This document shows, piece by piece, positions 45,556 to 56,183 of a DNA stretch of 64,000 bases. Position 1 is the first letter of the stretch. Each line of letters starts with the position of its first letter. Origin of the DNA: Psychromonas sp. SP041. Its GTDB lineage: Bacteria; Pseudomonadota; Gammaproteobacteria; Enterobacterales; Psychromonadaceae. The notes beneath the pieces are model-generated. The model was not told where the DNA came from. It ran no database searches and was given only the letters and a program-made list of their open reading frames with translations. Made by a program: the position numbers and the translations under genes. The stretch covers positions 107,230 through 171,229 of the forward strand of contig NZ_CBRF02000004.1 in NCBI RefSeq assembly GCF_000470315.2. The letters run 5' to 3'.

Positions 45556-45861
45556 TTTAAAATCCTTTGTACCCTAAGGTTTGGTTCTTTTTGAATCGTA
45601 AATATTATGCTAAATAAAGAAGGTGATTTATTAACTTGTTAGTGTCTAGTTTATAAAAATAAAAGGTAAATATATTTCAATAAGTAGTTTAATGAAGTTT
45701 TTTTGATGTTTCTTATAGGCCACAGTAGATAGCAACTATACGCTAATAGCAAGGAATTCATTTTTTATAAATGTTAATATTAATTAGAATTATGCTTATA
45801 TTTTAAAAGTGTAAACTCATTTTTTTTATTTCTGTATTAACTCATTTTAAGGTTTAGGTAT
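45556..45861. promoter_or_regulatory. 306-bp divergent promoter region between the kinase operon and ygjP
   Basis: AT-rich, no ORF, RNA or clear repeat; must hold the promoters of both flanking units. A TAAGG-like Shine-Dalgarno precedes the ygjP ATG. Confidence 0.35.
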
Positions 45862-46374
45862 ATGCGCACGTTAACACCTCTTAAGTATTTAGGGGCTTAC
45901 TCTGCTTCTGTTCAAGCACAAATAACAACTATGCTTGAAAACGATACATTAGGTAGCTTTTTACTTAAAAAATACCCGAACCAACATAAAATTAATAACG
46001 ATAAAATGCTTCGTGATTATGTTATGGATTTAAAAAATAAAAATTTACGAAAATCAGCGCCATTAAGTAAAGTAATTTATGATAAAAAAATCCATGTAAT
46101 AAATAACGCTCTTGGCTTACATACGTTTATTTCAAGAGTGCAGGGTAGTAAATTAAAAAGTAAAAATGAAATACGCATAAGTGAGATTTTCAAAACGGGG
46201 CCAGAAGCCTTTTTAGAGATGATAGTAGTGCATGAATTGTCTCATATTCGAGTTAAAGCACATGATAAAGCCTTCTATCAATTATGTGAGCACATGTTGC
46301 CAGACTATCATCAGATGGAGTTTGAAATGCGTTTGTACCTGACGCAATTAGATCTTAAAGGTTCGATTTATTAA
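45862..46374 (+). CDS. ygjP: YgjP-family zinc metalloprotease-like protein
   Basis: 170 residues, aligning well from memory with E. coli YgjP along its length (LKYLGAYSASVQAQ..., YDKKIHVINNALGLHT, SRVQGSKLKSKNEIRIS). Zinc site HELSH at 124-128 with a further His at about 134 (KAHDKAFYQLC), as in M48/WLM-type metallopeptidases. No signal peptide; cytoplasmic. Substrate unknown. Confidence 0.9.
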   Translation: MRTLTPLKYLGAYSASVQAQITTMLENDTLGSFLLKKYPNQHKINNDKMLRDYVMDLKNKNLRKSAPLSKVIYDKKIHVINNALGLHTFISRVQGSKLKSKNEIRISEIFKTGPEAFLEMIVVHELSHIRVKAHDKAFYQLCEHMLPDYHQMEFEMRLYLTQLDLKGSIY

Positions 46375-46434
46375 GCGATTAAATGATTAAACCCCTAACC
46401 GAGTAAGTCATTGAGCCATTGACCTATTAAGTCG

Positions 46435-47514
46435 TTAAACAGTTAAGTCATCTTTCAACCGTTTCATTCCTTCATCAATCGTCATTAACGCTTCATAATT
46501 GAAATCTTGCTTAGCCGCACTGATATTAAAGTAATGACTGGTTGATAACTGTCTTGCCACAAAACGAGTCATGATCGGTTCATTGTGATTCCCCGTTCGA
46601 AGATACCACCATTCTAATAATGTACCGACAGCATAGGCAATTGAAGCAGGTATTCTACTGTTTACAGCAGGTAGCTGTGCTGCATCGAGAATCTTATTCA
46701 GCATAGTTGCCATGAAAATAGGTTGATCGTTACTTAAAAAATATGCTTTTCCTGCGCACTTAGAATCTATTTTATTTAATTCAACAGCCGCAAGAAGATG
46801 AGCATAGACGGCATTATCAATATAGATGGTATCAACTAATTTATCTGTTTTACCTACTAACTTAAGTTTTCCTGCTTTCGCTCGTTCTATAACGCGCGGC
46901 ACCAAATGTGGATCTTGAGGGCCCCAAATTAAGTGAGGTCTTAATGCGACAGTCTTTAATGATTCGCCGTTTGCTTTTAATAAAGTATCTTCGGCTATTG
47001 CTTTAGATAAGCCATAAAAATTAAGAAATTGTTTAGCGTATGGTTGTGATTCGTCAATATTAGATTCATCTTCACCACTGAACGTCACACTAGGTGTGCT
47101 GGTGTAGACAATGTGCTTTATATTGTTGAGCTTACAAGCTTCGATAATATTTTCTGTTCCAAGTACATTGGGCTTGAAGTAACTCTCTTTATCGCCCCAA
47201 ACCCCCGCTTTGGAAGCAACATGAAAAACCAGATCACAGGATTTCATTGCATCAATAACAGATTGTTTGTTCTGTAAGTCACCTTGAATTAATGTCACAC
47301 CCATCGCTTGTAAATGCGGATACTCTCCGCGCGCAAAGCCGATTACTTTTATATTGGCAGCACGAAGAAAGCGGCACAATGCCGTGCCTAAAAAGCCACC
47401 TGCACCAGTAATGAACACACTGCTGACTTGTGTCTTTAATGTATTCAAAATAAGTTGGTGTTGTGGTAGTAGTTCAGATAAGAGAGGGTGGTTATCTGTC
47501 ATTGTATTTCTCAT
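46435..47514 (-). CDS. oleD: OleD, NADPH-dependent 2-alkyl-3-ketoacid reductase
   Basis: 359 residues, extended SDR/3-beta-HSD type. Rossmann motif TGAGGFLG (about 37-44) and the YGLSK catalytic Tyr-Lys pair. In the ole pathway OleD reduces the 2-alkyl-3-ketoacid made by OleA to a 2-alkyl-3-hydroxyacid. It is the last gene of the oleABCD set, separated from oleC by 237 bp, so it may have its own promoter. Two ATGs (47514, 47502) are possible starts. Confidence 0.88.
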   Translation of the reverse strand: MRNTMTDNHPLLSELLPQHQLILNTLKTQVSSVFITGAGGFLGTALCRFLRAANIKVIGFARGEYPHLQAMGVTLIQGDLQNKQSVIDAMKSCDLVFHVASKAGVWGDKESYFKPNVLGTENIIEACKLNNIKHIVYTSTPSVTFSGEDESNIDESQPYAKQFLNFYGLSKAIAEDTLLKANGESLKTVALRPHLIWGPQDPHLVPRVIERAKAGKLKLVGKTDKLVDTIYIDNAVYAHLLAAVELNKIDSKCAGKAYFLSNDQPIFMATMLNKILDAAQLPAVNSRIPASIAYAVGTLLEWWYLRTGNHNEPIMTRFVARQLSTSHYFNISAAKQDFNYEALMTIDEGMKRLKDDLTV

Positions 47515-47751
47515 TATTGGTTATCTGATTAAGTAATGGTAGTGCGACTATCAATAGTATTATTGGATAAGTATGTTGAGTATCAACTTTTGATTCAAGC
47601 GTTAATCCGTGCATTTCTGAATGTTTTTTACACATTTAAATAAGTCTTTAAGCGCTTATCTATTTACTCATTTACCTACTTACTAACTTACCTACTTACT
47701 CACTTAACCATCTATTTATCTTTTGTTTATTATTGTATTCAATCATAAACT

Positions 47752-49461
47752 TTAGATTTGTGCTTGGGCCCAAACCGCTAGTTTTTCTCTAAATATTTTG
47801 GCGTTGTGACGAATATCCATCGGAAATTTTTTATGAATGTAAAAGAGTTCGATACCTTGAGTTTGTGTATGTTGCTTTGCGATTTCTTCTAACTCATTAA
47901 ATAGCCTTTGTTGATTAATGCTATTACCTTTCTCCACTTCAATGCAGAGCGCGGGGGTTATTTTTCCATTAGCATTGACTGCTACTAGCGCACTACGTTT
48001 CAGCATTTTATGAGTATTGAATATTCGCTCACAGGGAAGAGAGTAATAAGCTTTATCTACTTCAAGGTGATTTGATAAAACTTGATGTGCTTTACGTCCA
48101 CACATCCATAACTTTCCTTTATCATCTAAATACCCTATATCGCCCATACGATGACGTATATGGTTCCCATCTTTAATCTTAGCTTGTGCTGTTGCTTGAT
48201 CTCGATGATAGTAGCTCGCACTGACTTGAGGGCCTTTGACTACAATTTCACCAATTTCAAAAGCAGGTAATAATAAACCATCATGCCAATTTTTGATGTC
48301 TTTCTCTGTAATCTTAATGATTGCTATGTCTACATTTTCAATTGCGGAGCCTACACAGATACCACCACCTTGATCGGTAATATTCGTCGTATTAAGCAAT
48401 TGTTGGCTGCCTATTTTACTAATAGGTAATGACTCGGTCGCACCGTATGAGTTAATAACTTCAGCTGCACCCGTCAACATCTTACTAAAGCGATTAATAG
48501 AACTAAGTGTCGCAGGGGCACCTGCAGAAATAACACGTCTTAAGCTGGGTAACGTGTGTTTGCTTTTTTGACCTGCTCTACCGAGTACTTCAAGTAAAGC
48601 TGGATTTGCAAATAAGTTGGTACATTGATACTTATCAATGGCGGCAAAAATATAACGTGGATTTGCTTTAATTGGCTGACTTGCATCCATTTCTGGCACA
48701 ATTGAAGCCATGCCTAATGCAGGACCAAATAATGAGAATAAAGGAAAAGTTGCTAAATCAGCTTCACCCAGTTGAATTCCATAATCGTTTTTTAATACAT
48801 TTATCTGCGCTTCAAACATGCTGTGGCTGTAAACAACACCTTTAGGTGTACCAGTGCTGCCGCTTGTAAATAAGATGGCGGCTAATTGATGCGGGCTTAG
48901 TTGTTGTATTAGATATGGCTTAGTGCGTGGATATTTTTTTAATAAGCGAGATAACTGTTGGCCACCAAATAGAGCAGGACCGTTTACATTGATGATATGC
49001 TTGATGGTTTTTTTACCCCAAGCAAATAACAGTCTAGCTAAGTGTGCTTTGGGAATACCTATAAATGCATCTGGCTGTGATTCATCAAAACATTGTTTGA
49101 GATTTTTAACGCCCATTCCAGGGTCGACTAATATAGGTACAATCCCTGCTTTAAATAATGCAAAAGTGAGATTAAAAAAAGCGATACTTGGGGTGACCAT
49201 TAGTACCGCTTTATCGCCAGCTTTAATACCAAGTTGGTTTAAAGCATAAGCTATATCATCACTTTGTTGGTGCAGTTCCGCAAAGGTTAACTCTTTGTAA
49301 GTTAATCCTTTAAGCTTTTTTTTCTGCACACTAACAGCAAGGCTATTTGGAAAATTTTTAGATGCTGCCACTAAGTGGCGGCACAAGTTTCCTTTATTGC
49401 TTTTTGTTTTACTTTTAGTACTGGTTCTATTGTGCTTTTTTAATTTACTCGGGTTGGACAT
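47752..49461 (-). CDS. oleC: OleC, beta-lactone synthetase (AMP-dependent ligase family)
   Basis: 569 residues of the acyl-adenylate enzyme superfamily. The ATP-binding P-loop [19 protein letters not shown] and later motifs GAPATL, YGATE and [13 protein letters not shown] are present. OleC adenylates the 2-alkyl-3-hydroxyacid and closes it to a cis beta-lactone. The start codon directly follows the oleB stop codon (TAG-ATG), so the two are co-translated. An unusually basic, Ser/Thr/Lys-rich N-terminus (about 25 residues) precedes the domain. Confidence 0.9.
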   Translation of the reverse strand: MSNPSKLKKHNRTSTKSKTKSNKGNLCRHLVAASKNFPNSLAVSVQKKKLKGLTYKELTFAELHQQSDDIAYALNQLGIKAGDKAVLMVTPSIAFFNLTFALFKAGIVPILVDPGMGVKNLKQCFDESQPDAFIGIPKAHLARLLFAWGKKTIKHIINVNGPALFGGQQLSRLLKKYPRTKPYLIQQLSPHQLAAILFTSGSTGTPKGVVYSHSMFEAQINVLKNDYGIQLGEADLATFPLFSLFGPALGMASIVPEMDASQPIKANPRYIFAAIDKYQCTNLFANPALLEVLGRAGQKSKHTLPSLRRVISAGAPATLSSINRFSKMLTGAAEVINSYGATESLPISKIGSQQLLNTTNITDQGGGICVGSAIENVDIAIIKITEKDIKNWHDGLLLPAFEIGEIVVKGPQVSASYYHRDQATAQAKIKDGNHIRHRMGDIGYLDDKGKLWMCGRKAHQVLSNHLEVDKAYYSLPCERIFNTHKMLKRSALVAVNANGKITPALCIEVEKGNSINQQRLFNELEEIAKQHTQTQGIELFYIHKKFPMDIRHNAKIFREKLAVWAQAQI

Positions 49462-50343
49462 CTATGGGTTTTTATCCATAAATTTTTGCACAATATTAAT
49501 CACATCATTACTCGCATCTTCAAGAATATAGTGACCACAATCAGCAAATTCATGTACTTCTGCATGTGGCATTTTTTCCTTCCACATAGCTAAAAAGTGT
49601 TTATCAAAAACAAAGTCCTGTAAACCCCAACAAATAACCGTAGGAATAGTTTGAAAATGTTTCAAGCTATTATCTATATTCTCAACTAACTGGTAATTAC
49701 GATCTTCTGGTGACAATGGGATATCTTGAACAAATCGTAGAGTAGAAATTCGGTTCTTCCAAGAGTTGAAAGGAGCGACGTAAGCTTTACGAATGGTTGC
49801 TGGCATTGCTTTACGCTTAACACCAACATAAGACGCTATTGATGAAAACGCATTGAAACCACGTACTAACGCAGTGCCTAAATAAGTATTTCTACAAATC
49901 CACAACGGAATAGGAAATTTCTTTGTTTTAGGTAAGTTGAATGCCGCTGTATTTAAAATGACTAAACGTTTTATACGTTCTGGGTAGCGCGCCGCGTAGC
50001 CCATACCAATCATGCCACCCCAATCATGCACAACCAAAGTGATATTTTGTTTTATATTTAAATGGTCTAATAGCTTTTCAAGATCGTTAATTCGTTGGTT
50101 TAATGTGTAATCATAATCGGCATCTGAAGGTTTGTCAGACAGGCCACAACCAATATGATCTGGCACGATACATTGATATTGATGACTTAATTCGGTTACT
50201 AAATTACGGTAGTAAAAAGACCAACTCGGATTACCGTGCACCATCACAACAGGTTCACCTGAACCTTCATTCAAGTAATGATATTTCTGACCATTTAAGT
50301 CTAAGAAATTTCGTCTGAAAGGAAACAAACTATCAAAATTCAT
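49462..50343 (-). CDS. oleB: OleB, beta-lactone decarboxylase (alpha/beta hydrolase)
   Basis: About 293 residues in the haloalkane dehalogenase subgroup: oxyanion segment VHGNPSWSFYYRNL, nucleophile Asp in LVVHDWGG (Asp about 107), and C-terminal GHYILEDA with the catalytic His. OleB turns the beta-lactone into the final cis-olefin and CO2. I use ATG 50343, 1 nt after the oleA stop, with GGAG upstream; the frame extends six codons further to a TTG within oleA. Confidence 0.9.
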   Translation of the reverse strand: MNFDSLFPFRRNFLDLNGQKYHYLNEGSGEPVVMVHGNPSWSFYYRNLVTELSHQYQCIVPDHIGCGLSDKPSDADYDYTLNQRINDLEKLLDHLNIKQNITLVVHDWGGMIGMGYAARYPERIKRLVILNTAAFNLPKTKKFPIPLWICRNTYLGTALVRGFNAFSSIASYVGVKRKAMPATIRKAYVAPFNSWKNRISTLRFVQDIPLSPEDRNYQLVENIDNSLKHFQTIPTVICWGLQDFVFDKHFLAMWKEKMPHAEVHEFADCGHYILEDASNDVINIVQKFMDKNP

Positions 50344-50344
50344 A

Positions 50345-51394
50345 CTACCACTCCAATCCAAGCATCATACAATTCAAACCACTGCCTATCCCCAAAAAGC
50401 TAACATTTTGGCCTTTTTGTAGGAAACCATTTTCGTCTGCTAAAGCGGCGGTTACAGGTAACGATACTGTGCCCATATTGCCTAAATATTGAAAGGTAGG
50501 GTATTCTTTTTCAGTGGGAATACCTAATGCTGCTAACACTTGCTTTTGGTTCGCAGAACCGACTTGGTGGCATATTACTTTATCAACACTGCCAACTGTC
50601 CATTGTTGTTGTGTTAAAAAATCTTTCCATGTATCTAAGGCTAATGAAACACCTTCTTTAAGTAGAGGAACGGCATTAGTGCGCATGAATTCGCGATGTA
50701 ATTTAAGGCCGACTTCTTGTAAGCCCCATTTACATAAATCATGATGTTCTGGTGCTGAAAGGTGGCTTGCGCCTAATAGTTTATGCTGACGTTCATTTTT
50801 AAGTGGTAATGAACCATCGGTCAGTAATACGGCAACCGCACCTGAACCACCTGTTAAGGTTGCAAGCGATTGAGAAAAATTTTGGATACTCGGGTTTGAC
50901 AGCATGTTATCGATAGTAATATCGACAATATGACGAGCAGATTCACATGAGACCACTAATCCCGCTTTTATTTGGCCTAATTCAATGCGATTAGCGATGT
51001 CTAATATGCCTGACAACACACCTAAACATGCGTTACTAATGTCATAAATGGCAGTGCTTCTATTAACACCTAATTCTGCTGCGATACGGCAAGCTGTTGC
51101 TGGCTCGTGCTGGTCACGACAAACACCAGTATAAACAACGGCACCAATATCATCGACATTGATACCTGTTTCATCTAATGATTTTTTAGCCGCTTCAATT
51201 GCGCCGTCGGACAAGCGGTGATCAGTTGGCCACCATCTTCTTTCTTCAATTCCAGTTAATGCGGCTAGCTGGCCAGCAGGAATACGTAGTTTTTGATACA
51301 AAGGTGCAAGACGAGACTCTAAATCTTTACTTGTAACCACTTCTGGGGCTAGTTGATAAGCCATGCTATTAATATAAACGCGGGAATATTTCAT
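50345..51394 (-). CDS. oleA: OleA, head-to-head acyl-CoA condensing thiolase
   Basis: 349 residues, FabH/thiolase fold. Catalytic Cys123 in DISNACLGVLSG, His in ICHQVGSANQ and a likely catalytic-base Glu97 in CRDQHEPAT. OleA joins two fatty acyl-CoAs by non-decarboxylative Claisen condensation, starting long-chain olefin synthesis. First gene of oleABCD on the minus strand. In Shewanella, Colwellia and Psychromonas relatives this pathway makes the polyunsaturated C31 hydrocarbon linked to growth at low temperature. Confidence 0.92.
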   Translation of the reverse strand: MKYSRVYINSMAYQLAPEVVTSKDLESRLAPLYQKLRIPAGQLAALTGIEERRWWPTDHRLSDGAIEAAKKSLDETGINVDDIGAVVYTGVCRDQHEPATACRIAAELGVNRSTAIYDISNACLGVLSGILDIANRIELGQIKAGLVVSCESARHIVDITIDNMLSNPSIQNFSQSLATLTGGSGAVAVLLTDGSLPLKNERQHKLLGASHLSAPEHHDLCKWGLQEVGLKLHREFMRTNAVPLLKEGVSLALDTWKDFLTQQQWTVGSVDKVICHQVGSANQKQVLAALGIPTEKEYPTFQYLGNMGTVSLPVTAALADENGFLQKGQNVSFLGIGSGLNCMMLGLEW

Positions 51395-51548
51395 TAAGCT
51401 GCAATTTTTCTCTTTAATTTTTTAAAAAGGACTATTTTATTGAACCCTTAAACCGGAGCAGTAGATTACCGTAAATTGTGCTTTTAACAAAGTCCAATCC
51501 TGAGCTCACTTCTAATTACTACCAATTTATGCATAAACAGTTTGTTTT

Positions 51549-53636
51549 TTAATCTTTTAAGGGTTTGTTTTTAAGCATGTAGTTTATCCACTGTCGTGGA
51601 ATTTGCATCCTTTTATATATGTTTTTATCAAGAGGTAAGCTTTCATTGTTCATTTCACTTGCCAGTAATTCGCCTAATAAAGGTGCACTACATAAACCTC
51701 TCGAGCCTAATCCTGTTAATAAATAAACCCCAGGTAATACTTTTATTTTTTCATTGCTTGGCGATCTAAGTTCGTAATTTTTCTTTAATTGATTGTAATC
51801 TGTTAAAGATCCAACATAAGGAAAATGATCCCTCGTTGTACAGCGTACTCCTATATGCGCTTGGTCGTTAACTGTAATTGAGTCAACCCAGGGTTTGTTT
51901 GCAATACACTTTTTGAGTTTTTGATGATTGTCCGTTTGTTCCGACTCTCGATATGCAATATCTTGATCATGGCGTTTGAAGGTTGCTCCCATACAATGCT
52001 CTCCTTCAATTTCAGGTGTTAAGTAACCTTCATGGCAAAGCGTTCGTTTTAATGGGGATAATGCAGAGTTAGTTTTAATATGACTGACTTGGCCTCTAGC
52101 AGCAGATAGAGGAACTGCGCGGCACTGAGAAAATGTCAAAGTATCAAATCCAGCGGCAATAACTAAGGCGTTGTGTGTGTATTCTTTTAATTCATTATTT
52201 GAATTTAATGTATTAGTGACTTCTGCTTGTAACATCCATTTAGTTAACCTAGGTAGTTGTCCATCTAAACTTGGTTGTTCAGAAAAGGTCTTAATTTGAT
52301 GCTGATAGTGAATCGTTATATTGCTAAATTCATTTAATTTTTTATGCAAAGAAGTAATAACTTCTCTTGGACTTAACCAGCCACCTGTTGGATAAAATAA
52401 TGCAGGGTGGTCAATACTCACACCCGCCAACTCATTAGTTACTTCAGGTGTTATCCAATGAAGCAGCTGCTCTGGTAATTTAGCATCGTGTATCTTTTGC
52501 AGTTTTTTTGTTGAACTCTGATCATAAGCGAGTTGGATAACGCCATTAAATTCGTGAGCAAAAGGGTATTGGTGATCAATCTCTTTATAAAAATTTAGGG
52601 CATATAAATAAGCGTTTGCAAATAACTGGCCTAACTCATCATGCTGTTGGTTTAATAAAGGATAGAGAGCACCTTGTAAGTTACCCGATGCGCCAGTGCC
52701 TAAGTGATTATCTTTAGTATAGATAGTGACTTTATTGCCTCGTTTTGCCAAAGACAATGCGGTACATAACGCTGAAATACCACCGCCTATGATGGCAACA
52801 TCTTTAATATGAGACTGATGAAGTGACGTTGAAGATTCTTGATTATCTTGTTCATTATCTTCTTGGTTAGCTTGTTCATTAGCAGGAATACTGCTCATTT
52901 CCCCTAATAAAATTTCACCTTCTTGCTGGTATCCTTTATCAATTTTTATATTAAAACCTGATTGTATTAAAGACTTTCTAACCAAGCTTGTTGCTGTTAA
53001 AGCACTTAATGTGGCTTGTCTTTTAGAGTGTTTAGAGAGGTTATCAAAGAATGTTTGATGTGCCTTTGTTGAGTCTTTACTGAGATACAATTTATTAATG
53101 AACCAAGCATCAGCTATTCCACCATGGCATTCATTTATACTATTGAGTTGTTGGTTCGTATCGCCAAACCACAAATCTAATAATATTTGTCCGTTATGAA
53201 AAGATAAACGATGGCAACCAATAAGCTTCATTGGATATTGTTCAATCAATGGTTTTATTACATCAGCAAACTGCGGAAATTGCTGAAGGACATTGTTAAG
53301 CGCTTCAATACTAAGAGGGTATTGTTCAAAACTAATATAATGCAATCGTTGAAGCGTTGCATCGGGATGCTTCTTATTAAAGTTTATGAATTGTTGTGCT
53401 GTATTGATAAAGTTAATTGCACGTTCAAACCCTATTTCAACAATGCAAAATAAGGGGCTTGAAAACGATTCCCACCTTTTAGGTAATAAATTCCCGTCAC
53501 AAAATACATATTGAGATATGTTAATTGCTTCATCTTTGTTAAAATAAGCGCTATCAAATTGGTTTGAATGTGCTTCTAACTGATCTGACCAGTAAAGTTG
53601 TGATTGCTTAATTATATTGTTTTTAGCTTGAGACAA
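51549..53636 (-). CDS. mnmC: MnmC, tRNA mnm5s2U34 biosynthesis bifunctional protein with decayed methyltransferase domain
   Basis: About 695 residues; the C-terminal FAD-dependent oxidoreductase (GGGISALCTALSLAKRG, GASGNLQGALYPLL) removes the carboxymethyl group from cmnm5(s2)U34, and the N-terminal domain should methylate the product. The FAD half is intact. In the N-terminal half the SAM loop (E-T-G-F-G-T-G-L-N-F in E. coli) reads EIGFERAINF, and the DAWFLDGF motif reads DAWFINKL, so methylation is probably lost. I start at a TTG (53636), which has GAGGAA upstream and matches the family N-terminal length; the frame is open to an ATG at 53663. Confidence 0.88.
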   Translation of the reverse strand: MSQAKNNIIKQSQLYWSDQLEAHSNQFDSAYFNKDEAINISQYVFCDGNLLPKRWESFSSPLFCIVEIGFERAINFINTAQQFINFNKKHPDATLQRLHYISFEQYPLSIEALNNVLQQFPQFADVIKPLIEQYPMKLIGCHRLSFHNGQILLDLWFGDTNQQLNSINECHGGIADAWFINKLYLSKDSTKAHQTFFDNLSKHSKRQATLSALTATSLVRKSLIQSGFNIKIDKGYQQEGEILLGEMSSIPANEQANQEDNEQDNQESSTSLHQSHIKDVAIIGGGISALCTALSLAKRGNKVTIYTKDNHLGTGASGNLQGALYPLLNQQHDELGQLFANAYLYALNFYKEIDHQYPFAHEFNGVIQLAYDQSSTKKLQKIHDAKLPEQLLHWITPEVTNELAGVSIDHPALFYPTGGWLSPREVITSLHKKLNEFSNITIHYQHQIKTFSEQPSLDGQLPRLTKWMLQAEVTNTLNSNNELKEYTHNALVIAAGFDTLTFSQCRAVPLSAARGQVSHIKTNSALSPLKRTLCHEGYLTPEIEGEHCMGATFKRHDQDIAYRESEQTDNHQKLKKCIANKPWVDSITVNDQAHIGVRCTTRDHFPYVGSLTDYNQLKKNYELRSPSNEKIKVLPGVYLLTGLGSRGLCSAPLLGELLASEMNNESLPLDKNIYKRMQIPRQWINYMLKNKPLKD

Positions 53637-53749
53637 GTTATATTCCTCTATATATGCGATCATATTTTATAAAAGTCAGGTTGATTTAAGAAAATTGGTT
53701 CACACTTGATGATCATATAATTAGTCCCTCAAGCAATAAAGGCTTAATA

Positions 53750-54964
53750 ATGAAAAGAGCAGTAATTACAGGTATCGGTATTGTTTCTAGTATTGGTAAC
53801 AATAAAGAAGAAGTTTTAGCATCACTTAAAAGTGGCCAGTCAGGCATTACATTTTCTGAGCAATTTAAAGAAGTGGGAATGCGTAGCCAAGTTTGGGGTG
53901 ATTTAAAAATCAATCCTTCTGAGCATATTGACCGTAAAGTAATGCGTTTCATGGGTGATGCAGCTGCATACACTTATTTGTCAATGCAACAAGCAGTTGC
54001 TGATGCTAATTTACCAGAAGACATGGTTTCAAATGTGCGTACTGGTTTAGTAGCCGGCTCTGGTGGTGGTTCTTCGAAAAACCAGGTTGATGCATGCCAA
54101 ATCATGAAAGATAAAGGCGTACGTCGTGTTGGTCCTTATATGGTTCCACGTACGATGGCGAGCACGACTTCGGCTTGTGTCGCGACACCATTTAAAATCA
54201 AAGGTATCAATTACTCAATGAGTTCTGCTTGTGCAACAAGCTCACATTGTATCGGTCACGCTCTTGAACAAATCCAACTTGGCAAACAAGATATTGTTTT
54301 TGCCGGTGGTGGTGAAGAGTTAGATTGGACAATGGCTTGTGAGTTTGATGCGATGGGCGCACTTTCAAGTAAATACAATGAAACACCTGATAAAGCATCT
54401 CGTACTTATGATACAAAACGCGATGGTTTTGTTATCTCTGGCGGCGGCGGTATGGTTGTTGTTGAAGAACTTGAGCATGCACTTGCTCGTGGTGCTAAAA
54501 TTTACGCAGAAATCGTAGGTTACGGCGCAACGTCAGATGGTTACGACATGGTTGCTCCATCTGGTGAAGGCGCTGTACGTTGCATGCAACAAGCACTTTC
54601 TACCGTTGAAGGTAATGTTGATTACTTAAATACTCACGGTACATCAACACCTGTTGGTGATGTTAAAGAGTTAGAAGCGATTAACATCGTATTCGCTGAT
54701 GGCGCTCCAAAAATTAGCTCGACTAAATCTCAAACTGGTCATTCATTAGGTGCAGCGGGTGTTCATGAAGCTATCTACAGCTTATTAATGATGGAAAATG
54801 ACTTTATCTCAGCTTCTTGTAATATCGATGAAGTTGATGAGAAAGCAGTTAATCTTCCAATCGTTAAAAACAAACCTGAAGCGGCTAAATTAGATATTGT
54901 TATGTCTAACAGTTTTGGTTTTGGTGGAACAAATGCATCATTAGTATTTAAACGTTTTAAATAA
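53750..54964 (+). CDS. fabB: 3-oxoacyl-[ACP] synthase I
   Basis: 404 residues. Elongates acyl-ACP with malonyl-ACP and is essential for unsaturated fatty acid synthesis. Catalytic Cys161 in [10 protein letters not shown], His in [11 protein letters not shown] and His in TGHSLGAAG make the Cys-His-His triad; KTGHS-like SQTGHS and the C-terminal FGFGGTNAS loop are present. Divergent from mnmC, the same pairing as in E. coli. Ends in a strong terminator. Monocistronic. Confidence 0.96.
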   Translation: MKRAVITGIGIVSSIGNNKEEVLASLKSGQSGITFSEQFKEVGMRSQVWGDLKINPSEHIDRKVMRFMGDAAAYTYLSMQQAVADANLPEDMVSNVRTGLVAGSGGGSSKNQVDACQIMKDKGVRRVGPYMVPRTMASTTSACVATPFKIKGINYSMSSACATSSHCIGHALEQIQLGKQDIVFAGGGEELDWTMACEFDAMGALSSKYNETPDKASRTYDTKRDGFVISGGGGMVVVEELEHALARGAKIYAEIVGYGATSDGYDMVAPSGEGAVRCMQQALSTVEGNVDYLNTHGTSTPVGDVKELEAINIVFADGAPKISSTKSQTGHSLGAAGVHEAIYSLLMMENDFISASCNIDEVDEKAVNLPIVKNKPEAAKLDIVMSNSFGFGGTNASLVFKRFK

Positions 54965-54981
54965 TATATCGTTTAATGCAT

Positions 54982-55007
54982 AAAAAAGGAGCCTTGGCTC
55001 CTTTTTT
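54982..55007 (+). terminator. Rho-independent terminator of fabB
   Basis: AAAAAAGGAGCC (54982-54993), loop TT, GGCTCCTTTTTTT (from 54996): a compact GC stem followed by a long T-tract, 18 bp after the stop. Confidence 0.9.
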
Positions 55008-55034
55008 TCGTTTGGTTATAAGTCAGGATAAATG

Positions 55035-56174
55035 ATGAAAATTTACATTGATGAAAATGTCCCTTACGGTAAGGATTTTTTCGAATCTTTCGGGGAAATA
55101 ATTACTTTTTCTGGACGTAACGTCACACCTGAACAAGTAAAAGATGCTGACATATTATTAGTACGTTCAATCACTAAGGTTGATCAAACATTGTTAAGCC
55201 TTAACGACAATATCAAATTTGTTGGAACGGCTACGATTGGTACTGACCATATTGATTTAAATTACTTACAAAAACGTAACATCGCATTTAGTAGTGCGCC
55301 TGGGTGTAATAAAATATCAGTTGCTGAATATGTATTAAGTGCATTGTTGGTGTTAGCTGAAAGTAATCAATTTGAATTAGTCGATAAAAGTGTTGCGATT
55401 GTTGGTGCGGGTAATACAGGTAGTGCAGTTTATCAATGTTTAACTGGATTAGGCGTTCGTTGTAAATTATATGATCCACCTTTACAAGCAGCAGGCGATA
55501 CCAGAGAGTTTTGTGACTTTTCTGAGGTCTTGAAATCAGATATTATTTCATTACATGTCCCTAAGACAATGGAAGGTCCCTTTAAAACTTTCCATCTGTT
55601 TGATGAGTCGGTATTACAAAAGCTTACCCCTGAGCAGATATTGATTAATGCTTGTCGTGGTGAAGTGATAGATAACCAAGCGTTATTAACATTAGCAACG
55701 GAACAGAAAACACCTACCTTGGTGTTAGATGTTTGGGAAAATGAACCCAATATTGAGAAAGCATTGTTGCCTTTTGTCACGTTAGCAACACCGCATATTG
55801 CAGGTTATAGCTTAGATGGTCGCGTACGTGGTACGGAAATGCTATATCAAGCGCTATGTAAATATTTAAAAACTGAAATGCTTTTAAATAGCACTGACTT
55901 TATAGTTAAAGCAAAGATTAGCCAAACTGATATTCAATCATCTTTAACATCAGAATTATTAAAATCTTTAGTACATTTGATATATGATGTGCGCAGAGAT
56001 GATGCCTTATTTAGAAGTAAAGTTAATCAAATAAATGGTTTTGATCAAATGCGTAAAAATTATCCTGAACGAAGAGAGCTTTCTACTCTTTCACTTAATT
56101 TTATTGATCCTATCCATCAGAATTCACAAGAAATCAATTTAAAGAAAATTGGTTTTACTGTTAAAAATAAATAA
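55035..56174 (+). CDS. pdxB: Erythronate-4-phosphate dehydrogenase
   Basis: About 379 residues; second step of the deoxyxylulose-independent pyridoxal phosphate pathway. D-2-hydroxyacid dehydrogenase fold: N-terminal MKIYIDENVPYG, substrate-loop SAPGCNKISVAEYVLSALL, NAD motif GAGNTGSAV, and catalytic Arg/Glu/His (NACRGEVID, ENEP, TPHIAG). The C-terminal PdxB dimerisation domain is present. Two consecutive ATGs (55032, 55035); the second is better spaced from AGGA. In an operon with usg, 9 bp apart. Confidence 0.95.
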   Translation: MKIYIDENVPYGKDFFESFGEIITFSGRNVTPEQVKDADILLVRSITKVDQTLLSLNDNIKFVGTATIGTDHIDLNYLQKRNIAFSSAPGCNKISVAEYVLSALLVLAESNQFELVDKSVAIVGAGNTGSAVYQCLTGLGVRCKLYDPPLQAAGDTREFCDFSEVLKSDIISLHVPKTMEGPFKTFHLFDESVLQKLTPEQILINACRGEVIDNQALLTLATEQKTPTLVLDVWENEPNIEKALLPFVTLATPHIAGYSLDGRVRGTEMLYQALCKYLKTEMLLNSTDFIVKAKISQTDIQSSLTSELLKSLVHLIYDVRRDDALFRSKVNQINGFDQMRKNYPERRELSTLSLNFIDPIHQNSQEINLKKIGFTVKNK

Positions 56175-56183
56175 AAGGTCAAC

